Positions 8,442 through 16,228 of a stretch of 16,228 nt of DNA are shown here, one piece after another. The translations under genes were made by a program, and so were the position numbers. The first letter of the stretch is position 1, and each line of letters begins with the position of its first letter. The notes beneath the pieces were generated by a model. The model did no database searches, was not told the DNA's origin, and saw only the letters and a list, made by a program, of their open reading frames with translations. This DNA is from Thermoactinomyces sp. DSM 45891 (GTDB lineage Bacteria; Bacillota; Bacilli; Thermoactinomycetales; Thermoactinomycetaceae): the NCBI RefSeq assembly GCF_900119485.1, contig NZ_FPJZ01000029.1:1-16228 (forward strand), given 5' to 3'.

Positions 8442-11400
8442 TTGTCCTATGCACAACAACGCTTGTGGTTTATGGATCGGTTTAACCCAAATAGCTCTCT
8501 ATATAATATCCCAACCGTTTGGCGCCTAAGGGGAAATTGGGTACCTGAGGCACTGGAGAAGGGGTTCAATCGACTCATGGAGCGTCATGATTCCCTTCGT
8601 ACGGTTTTTAAGGAAGTCGAAGAACAGCCAGTACAGCATATCGTGGAGTTTGTTCCTCAAAAACTATCGGTAGCGGATTATTCTAAACTCGCATTGGAAG
8701 AGAAGGAAAGAGAGTTAGAGAGTTTGATTGCTAGCGAAGCAAAGGAACCGTTTGATTTAGTGAACGGGCCTTTGCTTCGGAATCTACTGGTTCAAGTGGA
8801 GAAAGAGGAATGGCTATTGCTATGTACTATGCATCATATTATTTCGGATGCGTGGTCCATCGGCATACTGATTCAAGAATGGCTCGCCTTTTATGAAGAG
8901 GAGACGAACGGATATCCAACTGGACTAAGCCCACTGTCGATTCAATACGCAGATTATGCGAAATGGCAAAAGCAATGGTTACAAGGTGAGGTATTAGATA
9001 GACAGCTTACGTATTGGCAGGAAGAGCTAGCTGGTGAGCTCCCAATCCTACAACTACCGATGGATCGACCACGACAAGCTATGCAGACGTATGATGGGGC
9101 TACGTATCGTGTGATCCTGCCTCATACAAAGCTTGAGTCATTAAAGGAAATAAGCAGGCAAGAAGGATCAACGTTGTTTATGACTTTAATGGCTGCCTAT
9201 CAAAGTTTTCTTGCTCGCTATACGGGGCAAGAAGATGTTCTCGTAGGGAGTCCGATTGCGAATCGGAACCATAAGGGAGTCGAGGGGGTAATCGGCTTTT
9301 TTGTCAATACGTTGGTCTATCGAGTGGATTTGAGCGGAACCCCTACATTCCGAGAAGTTTTGTCTCAAGTGAAGAGCAAGGCGCTTAAAGCATATGATCA
9401 TCAAGATGTTCCGTTTGAAAAGGTGGTAGAAGCACTGCAACCAGAACGGAGTACGAGTCATTCGCCGATTTTTCAGACGATGCTAACCCTACAAAATACG
9501 AAACCAGAACGAATCGAGCTGTCTGGAAGAAGTATAGAAATGATCGAAAGTAGTCTATCTATCGCGAAATTCGATTTGAGTTTAACTGCTTATGAGGTAG
9601 AAGAAGGTTTATTTATCTCTTTTGAATATAATACCGATCTATTTGACCCTAGTACGATTACCCGCTTGGCAGGACATTTTGAAAACTGGCTTAGCGAAAT
9701 TGCTAGGCATCCGGATGAATCGTTTACCAAGCTGGCCATGCTATCCGACACCGAGCAAAAGCTGTTGTTGGAAGAGTGGAACGATACGGATGTTGCGTAT
9801 GATCATGAGAGTACGATTCATGAGTTGTTTGAGAAGCAGGTTGCTCGTACACCCGAAGCAGTGGCTGTTGTGTATGAGGAGGGGCAATTAACCTATCAAG
9901 AGCTAAATGAGAAAGCGAACCAATTGGCGCATTATTTACAGAAGCGGGGTATTGGACCTGAGTCATTGGTTGGAATCTGTGTGGAGCGTTCACCCGAGAT
10001 GATCATTGGCCTATTCGGAGTTCTCAAAGCAGGCGGGGCGTATGTTCCTCTGGATCCAGGTTATCCGGAAAATCGCTTGAAGTACATTTTAGAGAATTCG
10101 CAGATTGAGGTTCTTCTAACCAAGGAAGCGCTCATGGGCTGGCTACCTGAAGGCATCCAAGCGATTTGTCTAGATCGAGATCAAGAAGCCATTGCCAAAG
10201 AAAGCTGTTTGTCGCCTGTAAGTGGAGTGACTGCAAACAATGTGGCTTATATTATCTACACTTCAGGCTCAACAGGAAATCCAAAGGGAGTTATGATTGA
10301 GCATCACTCGGTAATCAACCGGTTACAGTGGATGCAAAAAAGCTATCCATTATCGACACAAGATACGATTCTGCAAAAAACGCCATTCTCGTTTGATGTT
10401 TCTGTTTGGGAATTATTCTGGTGGTCATTGGCTGGAGCGCGTGTTAGTTTACTTCCTCCGGGTGGTGAGAAAGATCCTGCTATGATTGAGGAGTTTATCG
10501 AGCGACATCGTGTGACGACAATGCACTTTGTTCCATCAATGTTATCTATGTTCTTAGATTATATGGAGAGATCCCAAGCAATGAAGAACGTATCATCCCT
10601 GCAACAGGTTTTCACGAGTGGGGAAGCGTTACAGACCGAGCAAGCTCGCCGATTTAAGGAAGAGTTTTATGATCCTCAGCAAACAAAGTTGATTAACTTG
10701 TATGGTCCTACTGAAGCGACAGTGGATGTTACCTATTATGATTGTGATTTAGCAAAAGAGCCGACGCTGATCCCGATTGGTCGTCCGATTGATAACACTG
10801 AATTATATGTGCTAGACCAAAATCAGCAGGTAGTGCCGATTGGTGTGGCTGGAGAGTTGTATCTCGGGGGAGTAGGTTTGGCGCGTGGATACTTCAATCG
10901 TCCGGAACTAACGGTTGAACGATTTATTCCACATCCGTTTAAGGAAGGCGAAAGGCTTTATCGGACAGGCGACCTAGTAAGGTATCTGGCTGATCGCAAC
11001 GTGGAGTATATTGGAAGAATTGATAATCAAGTAAAGATTAGGGGTTTCCGGATTGAGTTAGGTGAGATCGAAGCGGTCTTGCACGATCATCTAACTGTGA
11101 AAGAAGCTCTTGTATTGGTGAGAGAAGATCAACCAGGGGATAAACGTTTGGTCGCTTATGTGGTAGGTGAAGGAAGCATTGGAGAATGGCGCGATCATCT
11201 TAAGTCGCAACTACCAAATTACATGGTCCCCACACATTTTGTAGAGATGGACGAGATGCCACTTACTCCAAACGGCAAGATTGATCGCAAGGCGTTACCA
11301 AAACCAGTCGGGAAATCTGTGAGCGAAGATAGGGTCCTACCGCGAACGCCAGCGGAAGAGCTGGTTGCATCGGTTTGGAGTCAAGTGCTAGGGGTAGAAG

Positions 11401-14400
11401 GAATTAGTATTCATGATTCATTCTTCGAACGTGGTGGTCACTCACTTCTTGCCACCCAAGTAGTTTCACGCTTACAAGAAGCTTTCCAAATTGAGCTACC
11501 AGTACGAGAACTGTTTGAATATTCAACGGTAGAGACTCTGGCGAATCGACTAAATCAGTTACGCCAAGGGGACAAAAAAAGCGAGATTCCACCACTCATG
11601 CCAACGGGGCGTGGCGAAGCGATCCCGCTTTCCTACGCGCAACAACGCCTATGGTTTATCGACCAATTTACACCAAATAGTGCCCTATACAATATCCCGA
11701 TGGTATGCCGTCTTACTGGGAATTGGATGCCTGAAGCATTGGAGACGGGATGGAATAGGCTGATTGAGCGTCACGAATCCCTCCGGACTGTTTTCCGTGA
11801 AGTGGAAGGTCATCCGGTACAGCAGATTCAACCATATGCATTTCGGCCTCTTTCATACATCGATTTAACGAAGCTTTCTCTAGAAGAGCGAGAAGCAGAA
11901 GTGAAATATTTGATTCAGAAAGAAACAAAAGTGCCGTTTGACCTAGCGGAAGGTCCACTTATTCGGTCAGCGATCTTGCAAATAGGAGAAGAGGAATGGG
12001 TTTTACTCTGCACGCTACATCATATTGTTTCGGATGGTTGGTCGATGGGCGTTTTATTGGAAGAATGGATGGCTTTCTATGAAGAAGCCACAGATGGTAA
12101 TGTTGCAAAACTAGAACCGTTATCGATCCAATATGCCGATTTTGCAGAGTGGCAAAAGAGCTGGTTGAAGGAAGAAGTGCTGGAACAACAGGTCCAATAT
12201 TGGAAGAGAGAGCTTTCTGGAGAGCTTCCAGTCCTACAACTGCCGATGGATCGCCCTCGTCCTGCGATGCAAACACATCACGGATCGACCCATACAGTTG
12301 TGTTGCCATATTCGTTACTGGACAAGCTAAACGAACTAAGCCGCAAAGAAGGATCAACGCTTTTCATGACCTTATTGGCTGGGTATCAAAGTTTTCTCTC
12401 TCGCTATACAGGCCAAGAAGATATCGTGGTGGGTAGCCCTATTGCGAATCGGAATCACAGAGGGATTGAAGGATTAATCGGTTTCTTCGTCAATACATTG
12501 GTTTATCGAGCAAATCTGAGTGGTACACCAACCTTCCAAGGTCTCTTGTCTCAAGTGCGTCAAAAGGCATTGAAAGCGTATGAATATCAAGATATTCCAT
12601 TTGAAAAAGTAGTAGAAGCACTGCAACCGGAGCGGAGTACCAGTCACTCTCCAATCTTCCAAACGATGTTCATCTTACAAAATATGAAACAAGAGTTTCC
12701 GGCGCTGTCTGGAAGAAGCATTGAGATGGTCGAGAGCGATAATCCAATCGCTAAATTTGACTTGAGCTTGATGGCTACCGAGACGGAGGCAGGATTAAGC
12801 CTTTCCTTTGAATACAACACAGATTTATTTGATTTGACGACGATTGAACGAATGGCAGGACATTTTGAGAACTGGTTATACGAAGTTTCGCACCAGCCAC
12901 AAAAGCCACTCCATAGCTTAAGTATGCTATCGGAATCAGAACGTGAATTGCTATTAAATACGTGGAATGATACTGAGATGGAAATGTTGCAAGAAGGTCT
13001 CATTTGTGACGAAATCGAAGCACAAGTAGCTATGCGTCCTGATGCGATTGCGGTGGTGGATCAGGAAAGAGAGTGGACTTACGGTGAACTGGATGCGCGA
13101 GCCAATCAGTTGGCCCATGTTTTGCAACGAAAAGGCGTTGCTCCGGAATCGGTTGTGGGTGTTTATCTCCCAAGATCGGCTGAGCTTATGGCAAGTTTAG
13201 TCGGCATCTTAAAAGCAGGCGGGGCTTATGTCGTTCTAGATCCGTTGTACCCAAAATCACGCTTGCGATACATGATTGAGGATGCAGGAATTCAAATTGT
13301 GGTGACAACAGCGGGTCAAGAAAGCTTGTCCGAACAGGTTGAAACGGTATTATTCGAAGAATTGACCGATGAGAGTATGATAGCACCAGAGCGCGATGTA
13401 AAGCCTGAAAACTTAGCTTACATCGTCTATACTTCGGGCTCCACTGGGAAACCAAAGGGTGTCATGGTTGAATATCGCTCATTAATGAACATGGTTTACT
13501 GGCATCAAGAGGCGTATCACATTACGGGTGAGGATCGCTCTACCCAGATTGCAGGGATCGCCTTCGATTCAGCTGTTCAGGAGATATGGCCTTATCTGAC
13601 AGCAGGTGCGGCACTCTATTTAACAACAGAAGAACTGCGAGTGAATCCTGAAGCACTAAGGGACTGGATAATCGATTCGCGCATCACAGCTAGTTTTGCA
13701 CCAACACCGATTTTGGAAAGACTTTTGAAATGTTATTGGCCAGAAAAAACGGATCTCCGCTTTATCATTACAGGAGGCGATCAGTTAACACAGTTTCCAA
13801 CGAAACAAATTCCGTTTGCGGTCATTAATCAGTATGGCCCATCTGAAAATACGGTTGTTTCGACAGATTGCTATGTACCGGCAGGGCTGACAATAGGTAC
13901 CCCAACGATCGGCCGTCCGATTGCGAACACGGAAATCTATGTGTTGGATAGCCATCTTCAGCCAGTTCCAGTAGGAGTAATTGGAGATCTCTACCTTGGA
14001 GGAAAGAGCTTGGCCCGTGGCTATGCCAATCGTCCGGAATTGACAGAGGAAAAATTTATTCCGCATCCATTTAAAGAAGGAGAGCGTCTCTACTATACAG
14101 GTGATAAGGCAAGCTATCTTGCGAATGGCGAGCTCCAATTCCATGGCCGGATGGACGACCAAGTAAAAATTCGTGGTTTCCGGATTGAGTTAGGCGAAGT
14201 AGAAGCGACACTGCAAGGTCATCCGTCTGTAAAAGAGGCTGTGGTGCTCGTAAGAGAGGATCAGCCAGGCGATAAGCGATTAGTTGCATATGTGGTTGGC
14301 GAGGGAAGCGTTTCGCAGTGGAGAGAGTATCTGCAAATCCATTTGCCCAATTACATGGTTCCAGCACACTTTGTGGAGATGGAATCCTTACCTCTTACAC

Positions 14401-16228
14401 CAAATGGCAAACTTGACTTGAGAGCACTTCCGGCTCCTGATAAACATTCTACAGAAGAGATCGTATACCCACGAACACCATCAGAAGAACTGATCGCTTC
14501 TGTGTGGAATCAAGTGTTAGGATTAGAGGAAGTAAGTGTGTATGACTCTTTCTTCGAGCGCGGTGGACATTCTTTACTCGCAACTCAAGTAGTTTCACGT
14601 ATACAAGAAGCTCTCCAAATTCAATTGCCTGTGCGAGAATTGTTTGAGTATCCAACGTTAGTAGCACTGGCCAAGCGACTCGATCAGTTGCAAAAAGAGG
14701 ATAAAGTGCAAGAGCTTCCGTCCCTTCTAGCGATAGAGCGGGGAGAACTCATCCCACTTTCGTATGCTCAACAACGCTTGTGGTTTATCGATCAATTTAC
14801 GCCGAATAGCGCTCTATATAACATCCCCATGGCGTGCCGTTTGACTGGGAAATGGGAACCGGAGGCATTGGAAGTAGCTTGGAATCGATTGATCGAACGT
14901 CATGAATCCTTGCGGACCGTATTCCGTGATGTGGATGGCCATCCTATCCAGCAGATTCAATCCTATGAGTTCCAGTCTCTATCAATGATGGATCTAACCA
15001 ACGTTTCTCCAGAAGAGCGGGAAAGAAATAGGGAACAATGGATTCAAAACGAAGTGGAAGCACCGTTTAACTTAGGACAAGGTCCGTTGATTCGTGGGAA
15101 AATCGTGCAAATCGCAGATGATGAATGGATGCTTCTTTGTACCATGCATCATATTATCTCAGATGGCTGGTCGATGGATATCTTGCTTCAAGAATGGATC
15201 GCTTTCTATGAGGAAGCCGTTGGTGGAAAACCAGCAGAACTCGCACCATTACCGGTTCAATATGCCGACTTTGCTCAGTGGCAAAGGGAATGGTTGACCG
15301 AAGAGGAGTTGGATCAACAACTAGCCTACTGGCAAATAGAGTTATCGGGTGAATTGCCAGTCCTAACCTTGCCGATGGATCGCCCACGTCCTGTGGTACA
15401 AACCAATCACGGAGCGACTCATTCCATACTCTTGCCAAAGGGACTTTTGGAGAGAATAAAAGAAATAAGCCAGCAAGAAGGGGCTACATTATTTATGGCC
15501 TTACTGGCAGCGTACCAAGGATTTCTCTCTCGCTACACAGGCCAAGATGATATTTTGGTAGGGAGTCCGATTGCGAACCGAAATCATAAGGAGATAGAAG
15601 GGTTGATCGGATTCTTTGTCAACACGCTAGTCTATCGTGCCGATTTGAGTGAGGAGCCAACGTTCCGAGAACTGTTGTCTCAGATTCGAGAGAAGTCACT
15701 AAAGGCATTGGAGTATCAAGATACCCCTTTTGAAAAAGTAGTAGATGCGATACAACCTGAACGAAGCACCAGTTATTCTCCTATCTTCCAAACGATGTTT
15801 AGTTTGCTAAATACCAAGTCAGAACTGCCAGCGCTGTCTGATAGAAAATTGGAAATGATAGAGAGCCATGCTTCGATTGCCAAGTTTGATTTGAGTGTGT
15901 TCATGGCTGAACAGGAAGAAGGACTATTGGTCTCCTTCGAATATAATACCGATCTATTCGATTCATCTACGATCGAGAGAATGGCGAAGCACTTCGAACG
16001 CTGGTTGAGTCAGCTAGGTCATCATTTAGATACCCCACTGTCACAACTGGGCTTGGTACTGGAATCGGAGCAGACACAGCTATTAGAGGATTGGAATCGT
16101 ATCCAAACGGTGATTCCACGAGAGAGTACGATCCATGAGTTGTTTGAGCAACAAGTTATGTTACATCCGGATGCGATTGCCGTTGTCTATGAAAAGGAAC
16201 AGCTTACATACCGTGAGTTAAACGCCAG
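8340..16228 (+). CDS. krsC: Multimodular NRPS, 3'-partial: C-A-PCP-C-A-PCP-C-A... (modules 4-6)
   Basis: A peptide synthetase with 2629 codons in the window and no stop; it continues past the right edge. Residues 1-30 form a basic leader with SLSPEKRAWLQKQIQKKEKK, a typical acceptor docking helix. Then follow C (34-465), A (493-985), PCP (Ser1035), C (1096-1530), A (1555-2030), PCP (Ser2078), C (2139-2570) and the first residues of a third A domain. The first A domain has a clear serine pocket; the second pocket is atypical. No E domain is present, so these residues should be L. In the kurstakin system the matching protein carries four modules (Ser-His-Gln-Gln) and a terminal thioesterase; only about two and a half modules are seen here. 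The start is the ATG overlapping the previous stop, behind GGGGAAGG. Confidence 0.94.
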   Translation, partial: MRSDLMAKFSSLSPEKRAWLQKQIQKKEKKESLPLSYAQQRLWFMDRFNPNSSLYNIPTVWRLRGNWVPEALEKGFNRLMERHDSLRTVFKEVEEQPVQHIVEFVPQKLSVADYSKLALEEKERELESLIASEAKEPFDLVNGPLLRNLLVQVEKEEWLLLCTMHHIISDAWSIGILIQEWLAFYEEETNGYPTGLSPLSIQYADYAKWQKQWLQGEVLDRQLTYWQEELAGELPILQLPMDRPRQAMQTYDGATYRVILPHTKLESLKEISRQEGSTLFMTLMAAYQSFLARYTGQEDVLVGSPIANRNHKGVEGVIGFFVNTLVYRVDLSGTPTFREVLSQVKSKALKAYDHQDVPFEKVVEALQPERSTSHSPIFQTMLTLQNTKPERIELSGRSIEMIESSLSIAKFDLSLTAYEVEEGLFISFEYNTDLFDPSTITRLAGHFENWLSEIARHPDESFTKLAMLSDTEQKLLLEEWNDTDVAYDHESTIHELFEKQVARTPEAVAVVYEEGQLTYQELNEKANQLAHYLQKRGIGPESLVGICVERSPEMIIGLFGVLKAGGAYVPLDPGYPENRLKYILENSQIEVLLTKEALMGWLPEGIQAICLDRDQEAIAKESCLSPVSGVTANNVAYIIYTSGSTGNPKGVMIEHHSVINRLQWMQKSYPLSTQDTILQKTPFSFDVSVWELFWWSLAGARVSLLPPGGEKDPAMIEEFIERHRVTTMHFVPSMLSMFLDYMERSQAMKNVSSLQQVFTSGEALQTEQARRFKEEFYDPQQTKLINLYGPTEATVDVTYYDCDLAKEPTLIPIGRPIDNTELYVLDQNQQVVPIGVAGELYLGGVGLARGYFNRPELTVERFIPHPFKEGERLYRTGDLVRYLADRNVEYIGRIDNQVKIRGFRIELGEIEAVLHDHLTVKEALVLVREDQPGDKRLVAYVVGEGSIGEWRDHLKSQLPNYMVPTHFVEMDEMPLTPNGKIDRKALPKPVGKSVSEDRVLPRTPAEELVASVWSQVLGVEGISIHDSFFERGGHSLLATQVVSRLQEAFQIELPVRELFEYSTVETLANRLNQLRQGDKKSEIPPLMPTGRGEAIPLSYAQQRLWFIDQFTPNSALYNIPMVCRLTGNWMPEALETGWNRLIERHESLRTVFREVEGHPVQQIQPYAFRPLSYIDLTKLSLEEREAEVKYLIQKETKVPFDLAEGPLIRSAILQIGEEEWVLLCTLHHIVSDGWSMGVLLEEWMAFYEEATDGNVAKLEPLSIQYADFAEWQKSWLKEEVLEQQVQYWKRELSGELPVLQLPMDRPRPAMQTHHGSTHTVVLPYSLLDKLNELSRKEGSTLFMTLLAGYQSFLSRYTGQEDIVVGSPIANRNHRGIEGLIGFFVNTLVYRANLSGTPTFQGLLSQVRQKALKAYEYQDIPFEKVVEALQPERSTSHSPIFQTMFILQNMKQEFPALSGRSIEMVESDNPIAKFDLSLMATETEAGLSLSFEYNTDLFDLTTIERMAGHFENWLYEVSHQPQKPLHSLSMLSESERELLLNTWNDTEMEMLQEGLICDEIEAQVAMRPDAIAVVDQEREWTYGELDARANQLAHVLQRKGVAPESVVGVYLPRSAELMASLVGILKAGGAYVVLDPLYPKSRLRYMIEDAGIQIVVTTAGQESLSEQVETVLFEELTDESMIAPERDVKPENLAYIVYTSGSTGKPKGVMVEYRSLMNMVYWHQEAYHITGEDRSTQIAGIAFDSAVQEIWPYLTAGAALYLTTEELRVNPEALRDWIIDSRITASFAPTPILERLLKCYWPEKTDLRFIITGGDQLTQFPTKQIPFAVINQYGPSENTVVSTDCYVPAGLTIGTPTIGRPIANTEIYVLDSHLQPVPVGVIGDLYLGGKSLARGYANRPELTEEKFIPHPFKEGERLYYTGDKASYLANGELQFHGRMDDQVKIRGFRIELGEVEATLQGHPSVKEAVVLVREDQPGDKRLVAYVVGEGSVSQWREYLQIHLPNYMVPAHFVEMESLPLTPNGKLDLRALPAPDKHSTEEIVYPRTPSEELIASVWNQVLGLEEVSVYDSFFERGGHSLLATQVVSRIQEALQIQLPVRELFEYPTLVALAKRLDQLQKEDKVQELPSLLAIERGELIPLSYAQQRLWFIDQFTPNSALYNIPMACRLTGKWEPEALEVAWNRLIERHESLRTVFRDVDGHPIQQIQSYEFQSLSMMDLTNVSPEERERNREQWIQNEVEAPFNLGQGPLIRGKIVQIADDEWMLLCTMHHIISDGWSMDILLQEWIAFYEEAVGGKPAELAPLPVQYADFAQWQREWLTEEELDQQLAYWQIELSGELPVLTLPMDRPRPVVQTNHGATHSILLPKGLLERIKEISQQEGATLFMALLAAYQGFLSRYTGQDDILVGSPIANRNHKEIEGLIGFFVNTLVYRADLSEEPTFRELLSQIREKSLKALEYQDTPFEKVVDAIQPERSTSYSPIFQTMFSLLNTKSELPALSDRKLEMIESHASIAKFDLSVFMAEQEEGLLVSFEYNTDLFDSSTIERMAKHFERWLSQLGHHLDTPLSQLGLVLESEQTQLLEDWNRIQTVIPRESTIHELFEQQVMLHPDAIAVVYEKEQLTYRELNA
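8442..11570 (+). other. Module 4: C - A (serine pocket) - PCP
   Basis: The C domain has LSYAQQRLWFMDR at its start and the catalytic motif HHIISDAWS (His165, His166, Asp170), with Ala171 where Gly is usual. The A domain has TSGSTGNPKG (from residue 641), FDVSVWE (Asp686), NLYGPTEATVDV (from 786), YRTGDL and NGKIDRKAL (Lys980). Pocket: D-V-W-H-F-S-L-V-D-K, which I recognise as the serine code of EntF. The PCP has GGHSL (Ser1035). If the product is kurstakin-like, the hydroxyl of this Ser would close the lactone ring. Confidence 0.92.
11628..14700 (+). other. Module 5: LCL-type C - A (unusual pocket D-S-Q-F-I-G-Q-V-V-K) - PCP
   Basis: The C domain has LSYAQQRLWFIDQF and HHIVSDGWS (His1227, His1228, Asp1232). 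The A domain has TSGSTGKPKG (from residue 1698), FDSAVQE (Asp1743, Gln1747) and NQYGPSENTVV (from 1830). Two motifs deviate from the neighbouring modules: A7 reads YYTGDK (1918-1923) instead of YRTGDL, and the end reads NGKLDLRAL, though Lys2024 is kept. The pocket resembles recalled proline codes (D-V-Q-F/L-I-A-H-V-V-K) at most positions but has Ser236, Gly301 and Gln322. By colinearity with kurstakin it would load His. Substrate unresolved. The PCP has GGHSL (Ser2078). Confidence 0.87.
14757..16228 (+). other. Module 6, 3'-partial: LCL-type C and start of A
   Basis: A C domain very like that of module 5, opening LSYAQQRLWFIDQF, with HHIISDGWS (His2270, His2271, Asp2275) intact, followed by the first part of an A domain (STIHELFEQQV and LTYRELNA). 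The window ends long before the A3-A5 motifs, so no pocket residue is visible. A kurstakin-like enzyme would load Gln here. Confidence 0.88.

Noticed and set aside
9622..9891. Same-strand open frame of 89 codons beginning with ATG
   Set aside because: It is in another frame inside the C-A linker of module 4, with no ribosome binding site evident and a low-information translation.
11574..11580. Second A7 run in the PCP-C linker of module 4/5, considered as another frameshift site
   Set aside because: Its phase is C AAA AAA A, not X-XXY-YYZ with seven A in register, and the reading frame simply continues through it into an intact C domain.
11959..12357. Antisense open frame of 132 codons, the longest of several on the - strand
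   Set aside because: It lies entirely across the module 5 C domain on the opposite strand, has no recognisable domain in its protein, and is explained as a shadow of a conserved coding region.
13785..14162. Antisense open frame of 125 codons
   Set aside because: It overlaps the A domain of module 5 and its translation has no motif I can recognise; a shadow frame.
1..16228. CRISPR array, tRNA, insertion sequence or integrase
   Set aside because: The + strand is coding almost without interruption by large NRPS domains; the only repetition is the homology between modules.

Overview
The whole window lies inside a non-ribosomal peptide synthetase (NRPS) operon on the + strand. Three consecutive synthetase genes fill it, with one 30-base gap and one 4-base overlap between them. 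The first gene runs in from the left edge and the third runs off the right edge. I see no RNA gene, mobile element, CRISPR array, terminator or internal promoter. Moderate GC (roughly 40-48% in lines I counted by hand), purine-rich Shine-Dalgarno sites and the style of the NRPS domains point to a Bacillales Firmicute.

Layout: (1) 1-1851, end of an adenylation (A) domain, a carrier protein (PCP) and an epimerization (E) domain; (2) 1882-8343, a complete two-module protein of 2153 aa, C-A-PCP-C-A-PCP plus an acidic tail; (3) 8340-16228 and beyond, C-A-PCP-C-A-PCP-C-A(start). In all, parts of six modules are visible. The E domain is followed by a DCL-type condensation (C) domain, and the remaining C domains look LCL-type.

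Reading the specificity pockets by eye against GrsA gives: module 1 not visible (product epimerized); module 2 D-V-W-Q-F-G-F-I-Y-K (ambiguous, small side chain or Gln-like); module 3 D-L-F-N-N-A-L-T-Y-K (Ala); module 4 D-V-W-H-F-S-L-V-D-K (Ser); module 5 D-S-Q-F-I-G-Q-V-V-K (unusual); module 6 cut off. The split into one E-ending protein, a two-module protein and a longer third protein, with Ala-Ser at positions 3 and 4, matches the kurstakin lipopeptide of the Bacillus cereus group (fatty acyl-Thr-Gly-Ala-Ser-His-Gln-Gln, lactone through Ser). I therefore propose krsA, krsB and krsC or a close relative. The visible colinearity supports this, but the Gly and His assignments are inferences, not pocket reads.

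The peptide would pass from protein 1 to protein 2 through a COM-type contact, and from protein 2 to protein 3 through an acidic C-terminal tail and a basic N-terminal helix. The protein 2/protein 3 junction also holds an in-phase A7 heptamer directly before the stop codon, with a Shine-Dalgarno-like element upstream. That arrangement could permit -1 frameshifting into a fused synthetase and is the most unexpected feature of the window.
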